Origin: Distichodus sexfasciatus
Taxonomy: Eukaryota; Chordata; Actinopteri; Characiformes; Distichodontidae
Length of the DNA stretch: 64,000 bases
Assembly: GCA_032718565.1 (NCBI GenBank)
Contig: JAVGVS010000021.1
Location: forward strand, 179,213-243,212
Direction of reading: 5' to 3'
Shown: positions 11,078-21,693 of the stretch, one piece after another
How positions within the stretch are numbered: position 1 is the stretch's first letter
Layout: the number at the start of each line of letters is the position of its first letter
The notes under the pieces: model-generated
What the model was told of the DNA's origin: nothing
Databases searched by the model: none
What the model saw: the letters and a program-made list of their open reading frames with translations, nothing else
Translations under genes and position numbers: made by a program

Positions 11078-12925
11078 GTAGGAGAACAGTTCCACACTCA
11101 CACACAAACACTACACACTCTAGATAGGGTGCTGAACCTAATCCTAACATCCGTTTCAGAGCACAGATTCAAATCTTACGCACAATACAATGCACAGGCC
11201 TGTAAATATAACATTATGGTGAGGTGATCCAATATTGCCAACTGAGCGAATAAGAGGGAGTTTGCAAGGTGTGGGAAGAGGACCAAGGAAGGCATAAGTG
11301 TTCTTAGATCTATGAATGTAGACCTGCATCGATTGCTTCTTAAAGACAAAAATTAATTATAACTAACTTCTACAAATAAAGAAAGAATATTTGAGGTTGA
11401 TTCAGCAGTCTTCCAAAGTCAGCGATGTGTGTTAACTGAAAGGAATCCTGCAGTATCCAGAAATATTACTCTACATCAACTGGTCCGCCAGCAGCTTTTG
11501 ACAGCGTCCTGATTTTTGCAGCTGTACCTGTGTAACTGTGCTGTGTTTGGAGTGGCCGTGTGTTCTTTATGATGATTATGACGTTCATTACAAAGAGCCA
11601 GTAAGGACCCAGAGGCTGTTTAATGTAGCGCTTAATGGGGCTGCTTAATTGACTTTAGCATCTAATTAATTAACAAGCTATATTAAGACCCTGATCGTGC
11701 TGGCTGTGCTGTAGCACTACTGATGTCTGGAAATGGCTGGAAAATGTCTCTTAAGGCAGGGCTACAGCGATGGCTTCATCAGCAAGCGGGACTACACAGA
11801 TTCGACTTGTGTGTAATGTGGCTTGTTTAGATATTGGGCTGCAGTTGGTGAATCATTTGTCTGGCTTGATTCACAACATGCAAACACTCATCAGGAAAAT
11901 GTGAGGTTTTAGAGATTTCATGGAGGACTCATTTTGATATTGTAGCATTTTAAGTTTAGCAAGAAATAGTTGCAGGCATTAACAAAAGGTGTTTATTGAG
12001 CTAATTGTAATTTATATTTAAATATTTTTCATTTTATTGACAATTTAATTAGTTAATTAAATAGACTGATGTTTGAAGATTTGTCTTATCTTGTGGTTCC
12101 TCCAGTTCTCTGGACTACAATAGTTTGTGGTAACAAGTGGAAAGTTCTTGTAAAAGTGCTGTCTCTAAGGCAGTGCCTGTATACTTTTTTGCTGGCAAAA
12201 TAAAAAAGAATCAGTGTTATGGTGGTTTTTGCCGTTTTAATTGTACCGTTTCAAAAGAACTTTCTGTGGCTTGACACGCTGGTTTGACACCAAGGCTATC
12301 TTGCAGGGGTTTAAAACAACCCACTACTGTCACAGTTTGGTCTTAACTGACCAGCCAAGATCTGCCTACCCTAGCAAGCTGTAGGACATTTAAAGGAAGA
12401 GGATTGTTTTTCCTTCTGGTTTGACAGGAAGAGGCTGAGGGGCTCGTTTGAGGAGGCTCTTGTAAGCTCTCTCAGGCCTAACCCTCACACACCACCCAGT
12501 GGCCAAAAACTCCATGAGAGCAGCACGGCACTTGGCCTGAATTCTGCTGCTAATCTGCGAGCTTCTCTCCACACACGGCACAGTGGTGTTAGCCTTCTAA
12601 ACCACAATTATCGCACATTGTTAACCCTCTGATTCAATAGACAAATGTGACAGGGCGCTGTTCCTTCCCCCTTCCTATTCTGTGCAGTACTTTGCGGCTG
12701 CCTCCACGAGCTTTGATCAAATTGTGTTCTGTAGTGAGCTACATGTGAGCACAACCCCCCTCCCTCCCTCTCTGCTCACCTCCCTCTGATGTTGATTTTG
12801 CTCAATTGTACGCTTCACAAAGGAGGAATTCAACACTCAAACTTCATAAGGGAATTTCAGAGTCAGCACAAGTGGACTCGCGTGTTTTCACAATCTTTCT
12901 TTTTCTTATTTTCTTGAAATCACAG
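11078..12925. other. intron 6 of tcf7l2
   Basis: No exon seen. 11560-11830 looks like conserved noncoding sequence, with several TAAT/ATTA words and balanced composition. A perfect TCF/LEF core (CTTTGATC) lies at 12711-12718. The rest is AT-rich. The acceptor of exon 7 is a T-rich tract ending CACAG at 12925. Confidence 0.5.
12711..12721. promoter_or_regulatory. consensus TCF/LEF binding motif in intron 6
   Basis: CTTTGATCAAA matches the HMG-box consensus (CTTTGATC) on one strand and the same core on the other because TTTGATCAAA is palindromic. A TCF site inside a tcf gene could serve autoregulation. A core this short occurs by chance. Confidence 0.3.
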
Positions 12926-13028
12926 GAATCCCAAGGCCTCCCCATCCTCCAGACATATCTCCTTACTACCCTCTGTCACCTGGCACTGTAGGCCAGATCC
13001 CCCATCCGCTAGGATGGTTAGTACCACA
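12926..13028 (+). CDS. tcf7l2: tcf7l2 exon 7 with LVPQ tandem donor
   Basis: 103 nt. It encodes GIPRPPHPPDISPYYPL, then SPGTVGQIPHPLGW-LVPQ, proline-rich linker sequence in the Groucho/TLE-interacting central part. Two donors 12 nt apart are visible: the first after 13016 (GTTAGT at 13017) and the second after 13028 (GTAAGC at 13029). Both leave in phase 2 and join exon 8 (G CAA GGT) in frame, giving GW-LVPQ-QGQP or GW-QGQP. Use of the upstream donor removes LVPQ, a known TCF7L2 isoform switch said to affect repressor function. The frame is intact. Confidence 0.96.
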
Positions 13029-14743
13029 GTAAGCAAAACATTTTATTCCTTTTTTCTTCTTTTCTCATTTTGTCCGTGTGCCTTCTTACGTATGTGGGCT
13101 ATAATGTTTTTACAGATAGCAGATAACAGCCCGTAGTATGTTTTGTTGTATTTTAGGAACATTGCCTCATAACCCCTTCTAAGAATATATTTGTTGTTAA
13201 AGCCCAGTTATGCAGTTTTCACAAAGAATCCAACATTAACCCATGTTTTCTTAATTGAGATTTCTTCTTAGGTAAGAACAGAATCTATGAATTCTGAACT
13301 ATGAACACTCTCACACAAATATTATTGCTTGTACTAAACACTGGGTCCATGGGTTTTATTCAGTCCTACAGTTGTGTAATCTGAGACATTATTTTTATTA
13401 TACATAATTCAAACAAAATGTGACCATTTAAATGATCACATCTTGTGCTTGCTTCTTGAAGCGGAATCTCTACTTCATATTTGGTGGTCCAACATCTTTG
13501 TATTTATGTTGTGTGTGAGTGTGCAGCCTTGCAGGGACATTTGCTAATTAAGAACAACTGGCACACACTTTCAATAACACATCATGAATCCAGCGTAGAC
13601 TTTTCTTAAGAACAACTGGTGAATGAGGCCGAAAGACCTTAAATATTAGCTGGTTAATGATAACCACTTGTTGTTTTTTGCTGCTTTAGTACAGGTCAAA
13701 TCGATTAAAGAGTAACATCTTAAAAACAGCTTTGCTGGGTTCCACAACTCAGCCTAAAATGGTCTTTAAGGACCCAACCACTGACCAGCCAAAACCAATC
13801 TAATGGGCATGACTGTTGATTTTCAGTAGCCAATGTTAGGGTTATAAACCTTACAAAAACAGTTTTCCATGTGAAAAGTCACTCTCGTAATCCATGTCCT
13901 GTCTCCACATAATTTAATCAGCCTTTTGGGTAGTTTTGGTACTGCTGTCCCTTGCCAACGGCCACTTAGAGCGTTTAACACCTAGGCTTGGATGCGGGAC
14001 AGCACAAAGACTTCCACTTTCCCTCCCTGCAGTTTAAACATTCAAGTAATGTACCTCTGGGGCCCACAGCATTGCACTGTGACTTTCTTCTTCCCCTAAA
14101 CCCTAACTTGCGTCTTTGCGGCAAACGCTATTTTGCATGTCTCTGTATTGTCCAATTAGAGTAATGAACTGTGATCGCCAGTATTTTACCCACAATTCCA
14201 CACGGGGGCTCTCCCCTGGTAACTCTTGTCAACACTTGTTAATATGACAAAAGGCTACAAATTAAGCTCTGTTAATTTAATGTTTTCTCACCGCGATCTA
14301 AATACCGAGAGAGGCCCCGAGCGCAGCCGCGGCCCTTTGATTCGCTGCACTTTATTTTGGTATAAATTTACATTCATTATTGTTTGTCTTTGGATGTGTA
14401 GACCTCAATTAGCGTGATGGCTCCATTAAAGGGCCCGGCGCGTCGTCTTTAATTATCACAACAAAACACCTAGTTCCAGCTCGGGGAGAGGAGGCCTCCA
14501 TCGACACCGAGCACAGGGTTATGAAATTTAATTAGCCATTCCTATCAGATTTGTGGCATTCAAATTGTTCGGAGTTTGCTCGCCTTTGATCGGCACTCTG
14601 CAATCCCCTAGATTTTTTGTTCTGATCAAATGAGAATAAAGCCGCCTGCATGGAGGGAAAGAGAGAGAGTGCATGTGTCGTGTTTTTTTATTCACCTCTT
14701 TTTCATCCTTCCCTTTACCTCCATCCCTTTCTTCTTTTCCCAG
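13029..14743. other. intron 7 of tcf7l2
   Basis: AT-rich 5' part without recognisable repeats, then a conserved-looking block at 14100-14640 (listed separately). The exon 8 acceptor is a long CT-rich tract ending CCCAG at 14743. Confidence 0.55.
14100..14640. promoter_or_regulatory. candidate conserved enhancer in intron 7 with TCF motifs
   Basis: Balanced, repeat-free sequence rich in ATTA/TAAT words. It has two TCF/LEF cores: CCTTTGATT at 14334-14342 and CCTTTGATC at 14583-14591. GCCGC at 14326-14330 lies just next to the first, similar to the GC-rich helper site (RCCGCC) read by the C-clamp of E-tail TCFs. A helper-plus-HMG arrangement would suit autoregulation by the C-clamp isoform of this gene. 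Enhancer status is inferred. Confidence 0.4.
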
Positions 14744-14830
14744 GCAAGGTCAACCGGTTTACCCAATCACGACGGGAGGTTTTAGACACCCCTACCCAAC
14801 TGCCCTCACTGTCAACGCATCCATGTCAAG
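14744..14830 (+). CDS. tcf7l2: tcf7l2 exon 8 (QGQPVYPITTGGF...)
   Basis: 87 nt. The first G completes the last Q of LVPQ, followed by QGQPVYPITTGGFRHPYP, then TALTVNASMS and two bases (AG) of the next codon. Acceptor CCCAG, donor GTGAGT. It is intact and essentially identical to vertebrate TCF7L2, in the linker upstream of the HMG box. Confidence 0.96.
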
Positions 14831-16599
14831 GTGAGTCTCGCCCTGGGACGGCACACTCTCAGAGATTAGCACGAACGTCAGCCGAGCCGTAAAATCTTTC
14901 CCTTAAGGAAAGGCCCGCTCGCGCCTCAGCGTTCAAAAAGACAGGCCCCTAGCTCTCCAATCTCTATTCAAATATTAATTATTGTTATCATTTTATAATG
15001 AGGCCCCCAATGAGCTTTTACCCCTGCTGAATGGTGGGGAATGAGAGAGGACTGTAAATGTTTTCTCTGCTTTGCAATAAATAAATAAGTCAACGAAGCC
15101 TTTACTGAACAGTAGGGGCAGAGGGGCCGGCGTTTTTGACCCTGAGCGAGGGCTTTACGGCAGATATTGGAGTCCAGTTTATCTGGACCCAAACACACCC
15201 AAGGGAGCGGTTTGTAGTCATGTCCTTGTCGTTTGTGTGAGTGCAAGAAAGAGCGAGAAAGAGTATGTTTGTTTTTACTGTCACTGTGATTGCTCCCTGG
15301 GGTGCTTGTGTTGCTTGTGTTGTGAGAATTGGGAGGGGGTTAAACTGTAGATGACAAATCTCCTTATGGTTTATTGTATTTGCGGCTATGGAAAACAAAA
15401 GAGGGGCTGAGAGAAAGCTGAGCGTTCCATATGGCAGCTCTCCACCCACTCGCGCCACCTCCTCCTCTACAAACCTCCCTTCTCCTCATGCATGTCAACC
15501 GCAGCCCGCTGATGATGATACCCATGTTGACGAGGATGAAGACGTTAATGACGGCAAAGATTTAGGCCTAGTTTAGAGTTTGGAGAAGCAGGTTTGGTCT
15601 CCAGACATTGACAAACGCATGTTTGATTGCTGTGAGACTGGAAAAGCAGCTTGAGAGGGACAGTGATGGATAAGCGTGAGAGAGAGAGCAGGAGAAATGA
15701 AGAGGTGTGCGTGTGTGGAACTATAGTAAAGCCTGGCCCAGGTGTAGAGTGTGTAGATTCCACATCCCCAGTTCTCAACATCTGCAAGCCCAACTGTGAA
15801 ATGAACTCAGTACCATCTTCAAAACATTCAGTAAATTTCCCTCGTTTATTTTTCCTGCTTTTAAATCAGAATAATAATTCACTGTTGTGTAGTTTATACA
15901 GTTTTGGTAGAATATGTAGAATAATGCTCCATAGTATTGGAGTACAGTCAAATGTGATGCTTAAGTGACACAACAATGCTGAAGGTGACAGCATGTGCAG
16001 GTAAAGCCTGAGCTCAATATATTGGACAAGTAACTTATTGTAATTAAAGATTTACAGATATGTGAATCTTTACATTTATGGCTATATTGGTATTTCTTGA
16101 CTTCAGATTGACATTAAATTGCATGTTTATCTACAAGAAAATATCAAATAAAATCATAAATATTGGCAAATATGCTGACAGACAGCAAATGCCCTGCACT
16201 ATTTTCATTAAAATATATACATTTTGGGCTGGATTTTTATGCATGAAAGATGCTGTATAAGTAAATATGGCTATTATTATTTTTTAAATAATTTTAGTAA
16301 CAACTCTATAGAGAGCGAAAGCTCCAGAAGTACACAGAAGTTAAAAAAAAAAGTAAAATAAAAGTAAAGTAAATAATAACAAGGGAAAAAAAGCATAAAG
16401 AATACATTGTTTATGGAAATAAAATGTATAAAGTGCAAATATTACAGAGTAGAAATTAATTATGTAATTAAAGGCAGTGGAGAAATGTCCCAGTTTTAAA
16501 TATAATGTATAATATTTGAATAGCTGTGTAGTATTAGATAAGTATGTTTATGATACAAAATATTGACTTGTATATGTGCATCAACTATATCGTGATTTG

Positions 16600-17700
16600 T
16601 GTGGCATAGTGAAGCCCCTGCCCTGCCCCCGCCTCACCCCCCCGAGGCCCACAATACTCCCAGGAGCGCACTACCACGTGCCACAGCGCTGTGTGTTCAC
16701 CAGCTGTCGTATTAGCTGCGGGTCTGGGCCTCGGCTCCAGAGGGCCGCAGTCGCATGGCCGAGCTCCGCTAAAACCCCTCACTCAGGTGCCCTGCCTCGG
16801 CCTGCAGACGTCTGCACTGCTGCAGCAGCCTCCAGCGGACCTGGACTTAAGTGACAGCTAATTCGCCCCTAATGAGCCCTTTATATTGTGATCATCCCAT
16901 TTCCAGTGCTGCCTAATTGAATCTGGTGAATGGGGGCTAGGGGGATTGGTGCTGGGCTGGGGAAGAGCTAATGTGTTTTGATAATCCCTAATTGAATTAG
17001 CATAGATTAATAGGTGGTGGTCTTCTGTCTGCGTGCAGGGAGCTTGCTTTAGCACGTCGGTGTCAAAAACCTGGACGTGTACACAAAAACAACACACACA
17101 CCGGCCCGCTGCCGCCTCCTGGAAAAATAATGAGCACCGGGAAAAGTCTTCATTAATTGTGTTTGTTTGTTTGTCTTCTTCCTCTGTGGTGAAAGATTAC
17201 GAGGGAGAGAGAGAGAGAGGCAAAGCAGTCTCGCTTTGTGAGGCTTTTCTCTCTCCACGAATGGCCATATGTTACATTTTCAAGCTAACGACGCTTAGTA
17301 TGCGCTTAAGCACCAACTCGGGTATCGGCACGGGCTCCTGAAAAATACATTCGAGCAGGTGAGAGGAGAGCCGACTTGGATCCAGCAAACGAGCTACATT
17401 ATTTTGATAATGGGGTGAAACCCTTGCTGGTCCATGGCCCGGCCTCTAGCGTGACGAGGGGCACGGCACGGGACGGGGGTCTAGGGGGAATGAAGACCCC
17501 CCCCTTCTGCCACTGCCTGCCCTTTGATATGTTCCCCCGTCTGCACCTACGCTCCTAGCCGTTCGGCTTTTTTTCCGGATGGAGGGGAAGAGCGCAGCGA
17601 CTGGGTCATTACACATTAAACAGGCGCGGGGGCCACAGCTCCGATCGGCAATTAAATGGCACTCGCTGACGCTCGGGCTGGCGAAGGTGCGAGATTGAGA
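16600..17700. promoter_or_regulatory. conserved-looking noncoding blocks in intron 8
   Basis: 16850-17035 has several AATTGAATTAG-type homeodomain words and a near-absence of simple repeats. 17340-17660 is similar, with a C/G-run-rich middle. No coding frame with a family match. Pattern-based call only. Confidence 0.3.
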
Positions 17701-17722
17701 CGTTTGAGCCTGCAGGGGCCCC

Positions 17723-17753
<31 letters not shown>

Positions 17754-18361
17754 GCTCCCTTGCGCTCTCTGTAGGGCTAAATTGGTGGCAGACTCTGCTC
17801 TGTGCTGATGAGAGGATGATGCCCTCTCCTTCAAAGGGATGGCCGTCATGTTTAAACCATAACTCGGGCCTCGCCTCGCCACAGCCACGGAGGTGGGGAG
17901 GATGCCTGAGCGGCAGAGGTGGAGAGGAGATGGGGTAGATGGAGGCGAGGTGGGGGGCTCTGTAGAGGATCAGGGGCTGATGGGACAGCGAGCAGGAGCG
18001 AGTGGGGAAAATTGGACGCTGGAACAGAGGAAATTTTAACAAGTATGCAGGGTCGGTGGGGGTGGAAGTCGGTTGGTGCAGGTTGGGGGTTTTTGGGGGG
18101 GTCTAATGATTGCGAAGCTGCAGCTATGGTGCGGGTCCCCTCAGCAGAGGCAGGCGGGCGGGCAGATGACATGGCGCAAACACAAATGTGTCAGGGATGA
18201 AGGGAGGAGAAGAGGAGTGGAGAGGAGAGACTGGGGGAAAACACAGTCCCCAGAGAGCACCTCCAACAGAAACTAGTTGTTCCTTGTGAGTTTATGCTCC
18301 ATGTCGTATATTCCTGACTCCAAGCCATGCAGCCAGCAGGCCGATAATGACTGCTCGTCTT

Positions 18362-18402
18362 TTTCTTCTTCTTCTTCTTCTACTTCTTCTTCTTCTTCTT
18401 CT
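18362..18402. repeat. TTC microsatellite
   Basis: Imperfect (TTC)n run on the + strand, interrupted by one TAC. Confidence 0.85.
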
Positions 18403-19297
18403 TTTTTCCCCCTTTTTTTAAATTCCTTTTTTTTCATCATCTTCCTCTATTCTCAGAAATGCGTATGGTCTTGCACAGTATGTGCATGCACGTACACACA
18501 CACACACACACACTATCTTGTGCATTCTGCTATCACACTGGAATTTATCTGGGCTTTCTTCAGGCTAATTACTTTGTGCTGGGAGATAGCATGATGTTTT
18601 TTAAAGATCTTATTAAAGATAATCTCTTCGATCTGTATAGCCATGGGAAATTGGTTTTATTAATTTAATATGTATCTGGAGAGGGAGGGGAGAGAGGACG
18701 ACCACACCAGCTCTGAACATAAATAATATTGGAAGCCTTTCATTATGGCAGAAGCCAATGCTGGAAAGGTTAATCAGAGCCATTAATGGCATTTAGTGAC
18801 AAATAGGGGTGTAAGTAATAAGTTTTAAAACAAAATATTATATTGATTCAGTGAACAATGATTCAATATCTGCTGATATCGTCAAATCTTTTGCAGTGCG
18901 GTTTCGATTTGGTTCAAGCCAGTGATTGCTACGAGAGAAGATCAGATGCTAATTTCAAATACTCACTTTCATTCAAATATCAGATCAAAAATACAATATG
19001 TACTGTATGATGTCGTCAGTGTTTTCATTTCGGATCCACTCTAAGAGATCATTGGTCATAGAATCAAGCAGTCGTAACAATTTATATTGAAGTATGGTTG
19101 CATCAAAAAAGGGGTCAAATTTGTTAAAGTTTGTCATCTACAGTGTTTTTTCCCCCCAGTGTTGTTTAGATTTGTTATGCTTAATCTTAACAGTACTATT
19201 CTTTGATTTACGTAACATTAAATGCAATTGTGGCATGTGTTTGTGTGTTATGTACTTGCCCCCATTTCACCCGTGTCCCTCTGGCCGATTTACACAG

Positions 19298-19435
19298 TCT
19301 TCTCTCCTCCAGTTCCCTCCACATAGGTGCACGCCCCACCACAGTTGCACCTCTGGGGATCCCGCACCCTGCCATCGTCACGCCTAACGTCAAGCAGGAG
19401 TCCACTCACAGTGACATCAGCTCGCTCAACAGCTC
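19298..19435 (+). CDS. tcf7l2: tcf7l2 exon 9 with SLLSS tandem acceptor; 5' part altered by indels
   Basis: Two acceptors 15 nt apart, ACACAG ending at 19297 and CTCCAG ending at 19312. The longer form adds S-L-L-S-S, the fish equivalent of the human SLVSS (SxxSS) insertion that tunes repressor activity. The 3' part reads GIPHPAIVTPNVKQES, then THSDISSLNSS, as expected. The first ~14 codons after the proximal acceptor do not: the open frame gives SSLHIGARPTTVAPL. In the frame starting TTC the DNA reads FPPH...TPHHS.TSG, close to the family FPPHMVPPHH. Small indels, net -3, therefore divert the frame and bring it back. There is no stop. Donor GTGAGT at 19436. Most likely local sequence error, or a real compensated change. 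Confidence 0.88.
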
Positions 19436-19928
19436 GTGAGTCCACACCTACCTGCACAGTCACACCCAGAGCTCACCGCACCAGGATTGGCTTTCTGTCG
19501 AAACTGTTAATGAGCCTCGTTCACAATATCTTCTTGTTTTTAATATATTTGCTTTTAAATTCCCACAAATCCCCATAAAGGGTTGTAGAGGCCTCGTGGC
19601 GTGCACACAAACACGTGGAATGTAAGACAGAAAATGAAGTTATATAGGCGATGGGGCATAGACTCCAGCAGAAAAAGCTTTAGCTGGTCTGATATAGACA
19701 AATAAATTGTTATTGTAATATGTAATTCTGTTAAAAGTGGCTTTGTTTTTGTAAAGTGAAATAATTATGAACAGTGCTTTTAAAAATATGTAATACATTC
19801 AAATTGTCTTAAGTTTATACAACTGTAGAATTGAAGGTTTGCACAAACTTGCATGCAATAAAATTTGAAGTGTTTGTGACTGAGGCCCAGTGTTTCTTAT
19901 GTTTCCCCTTGTGTCTGTTCCCCAACAG
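19436..19928. other. intron 9 of tcf7l2
   Basis: AT-rich, no exon or repeat family recognised. Acceptor CAACAG at 19923-19928. Confidence 0.7.
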
Positions 19929-20088
19929 GAAACAGCAGGACCTGAAAAAGGAGGATGAAAAGAAAAAGCCCCACATAAAGAAACCTCTCAATGCGTTCAT
20001 GCTCTACATGAAGGAGATGAGGGCCAAAGTGGTGGCTGAATGCACACTGAAGGAGAGTGCTGCTATAAACCAGATCCTGGGCCGAAGG
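19929..20088 (+). CDS. tcf7l2: tcf7l2 exon 10, first half of the HMG box
   Basis: 160 nt. It encodes SKQQDLKKEDEKKKPHIKKP, then LNAFMLYMKEMRAKVVAE, then CTLKESAAINQILGRR. The stretch from KKPHIKKP onward is the N-terminal half of the HMG box (helix 1, helix 2), which inserts in the minor groove and bends DNA. The residues PLNAFMLYMKE and AINQILGRR are diagnostic of TCF/LEF. Phase 0 at the end; donor GTGAGG. Intact and identical in pattern to vertebrate TCF7L2. It lies between two damaged exons (9 and 11). Confidence 0.97.
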
Positions 20089-20303
20089 GTGAGGAAGCTG
20101 CTGGCTCTATACACGTAAAACACATAATTGATCCTAAACTGCCCATATTTTGGGTTAGAACAATTTTACCTAAGAATAGCCTTGCTCAATGTTGCCCCGT
20201 ATGTATGTGAGATGTCATTAGTCTGAGTGGACAGAATTGACCCTTTATGTGCCCCTTTGAATTTGCTATGAACTCTTTTAACTGTGTGTTTGTGTCAGCG
20301 CAG
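20089..20303. other. intron 10 of tcf7l2
   Basis: Short intron; nothing else seen. Acceptor TCAGCGCAG just before TGG at 20304. Confidence 0.8.
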
Positions 20304-20409
20304 TGGCACGCTCTGTCTCAGGAGGCAGGGCCAAATACTATGAGCTTCCAGCCAGGAAAACGACAGCTTCATGCAACTCTATCCCGGCTGGTCGGCACGA
20401 GACAACTAT
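20304..20409 (+). CDS. tcf7l2: tcf7l2 exon 11, second half of the HMG box, frameshifted
   Basis: The nucleotides match the exon for WHALSREEQAKYYE...SARDNY, starting TGG CAC GCT CTG TCT and ending GAC AAC TAT before a GTAAGT donor. The length is 106 nt, while the family's 36 codons need 108. At least four small indels are visible by eye: in the REEQA codons, an extra CCA-like insertion near the LARK codons, a 2-nt loss in K-E-R, and a 2-nt loss in H-M. The conceptual frame gives WHALSQEAGPNTMSFQPG, and the next exon is out of frame. As written, helix 3 and the basic tail of the HMG box would be lost, which would abolish DNA binding. The splice sites and most bases are kept, so a sequence or assembly fault is the first explanation. 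Confidence 0.88.
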
Positions 20410-21639
20410 GTAAGTTTTTAAGTTTTCAACATGTAACGCTCCTTCTCTCTCCTCCCCGAATCCTTTAGGGGGGGCTCGAAATTTCTGTTATGCTTCAACC
20501 TGCTGACCATCAGCCCCATTCCGGCTTAACCCTGTCCGGCCCAACCATGCTGCAGCTGGACTCGCTAATACACACACAGTTTTCCGTCTTAAAGAACAAG
20601 GAAATAGTGTTCTGTGATGCCACATGTGTGTTCTCTGCTGTTAAAACTGCCCAGACTAGTTCAGCGTTTTATTTTATTGGCTCAGATCATCCTGGGTCAA
20701 GGGTTAAACTCAGGACCCATTGAAACTGATGACCTGCTAAAACCAGGCTTTTTTTAATGTAGGAAAGGTCGACTTAGCCTCAGTACGTCAGTGGAGTTTC
20801 TCCTTTTTCCAAGCATGTGCTCAGCCTTGTTCTTTCCACCCCGCGTCTGCAGTGAGCTTCTCCAGCGGTTTTCATTAGTATTCCGATGGTTCACCTAAAA
20901 AAAAGAAAGGCGAGCACAGATCAGAGTAATTAAATAACCGCAGAATTTCGCCGCCTCACAGCAGCTCTGATGAAAGGCGTCTCTGACGCGGGCGCCGGAA
21001 TGGGAAGATGACCACACCGTTTTGCGGCCTAGACGGAGCCCCGCGCTCGTTCTGCGCCGCCCGACACATCGCCCTCCGCCCCCAACCTGTCACTCCTACT
21101 GCAGGCTGACGACTCCCAAAGCAAAGGCAAAAACTCGGGGAGAAAAAAGAAACCGTTCATTCCAGAGCAGTCCTGCCTCAGTGATGAGAACCCGTTCTAA
21201 AAGCAGGCTGGCCAAAGCGTGCACGGTCTTTCGACGCCGTGTTTGACCTGGATAGGGGTCAGTCGCGTACTAAAGCATAGAGCAGGAGATGAGGATGTTC
21301 CAGAGGAGTGCCCTCATCTAGTTCCAGAGGAGTGCTCTCATCCACTCATCCAGCTCTCCCCTAGAACTCACACACTTGTTTCAAAGAAACCTCGAGAGCC
21401 TTGAATGGTTTCACAACAGACGGAAAACTAAGGGGTAGCTGGAAAACAAAGATAAACAGAGAGGAAGGAAAGTTTGGCTCTGGCCTGCAGTGGCAGTTTA
21501 GTCCTTCAGGCTCCAGCATGCATAAATGAATGAGTAAAAAACACGAGTCTCTCTTGTTCATTTCATGTCTCCGTATTTTCTGCAATATAATAACTTCTGG
21601 GTTCCTGTCTGTTTCTTTTTTTCGGCGGCTAACTAACAG
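20410..21639. other. intron 11 of tcf7l2
   Basis: A moderately GC-rich patch at 20940-21250 and nothing recognisable as an exon. 21230-21420 holds a partly repeated phrase (CCAGAGGAGTGC twice, near 21300 and 21325). The acceptor for exon 12 is CTAACAG at 21639, with branch-point-like CTAAC/TAACTAAC just upstream. Confidence 0.5.
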
Positions 21640-21693
21640 GGGAAAAAGAAGAAGAAAAAAAGGGAAAAGCAGCAAGCAGAGAGAGGGGCAATG
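21640..21693 (+). CDS. tcf7l2: probable tcf7l2 exon 12 (lysine-rich basic tail), donor unresolved
   Basis: Reads GKKKKKKREKQQAERG in the phase expected after ...DNY, matching the GKKKKRKR basic tail / nuclear localisation segment that follows the HMG box. The human exon is 49 nt and ends in phase 1 at a GT donor. Here no GT follows: after ...CAATG comes ATAGCG. The exon end is placed by analogy and is uncertain by several bases. Possible causes are a lost donor, a sequence error as in exons 9 and 11, or chance similarity of an A/G-rich run. It sits at the right place between exons 11 and 13. Confidence 0.55.

Larger units (their letters stand above)
14831..19297. other. intron 8 of tcf7l2
   Basis: Largest intron between coding exons in the window. 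Contains CT repeats (17724-17752), a TTC repeat (18362-18402) and a CA repeat (18495-18513). 16600-17700 and 17860-18190 look constrained or GC-rich. 18805-18930 (GGGGTGTAA... near the left, ...TTTGGTTCAAG further in) resembles a decayed hAT-type element, weakly. No additional coding exon recognised. Confidence 0.5.

Noticed and set aside
18805..19090. Possible decayed hAT element in intron 8
   Set aside because: Only loose similarity (GGGGTGTAA at one end, TTTGGTTCAAG inside); no clear terminal inverted repeat or target duplication seen.
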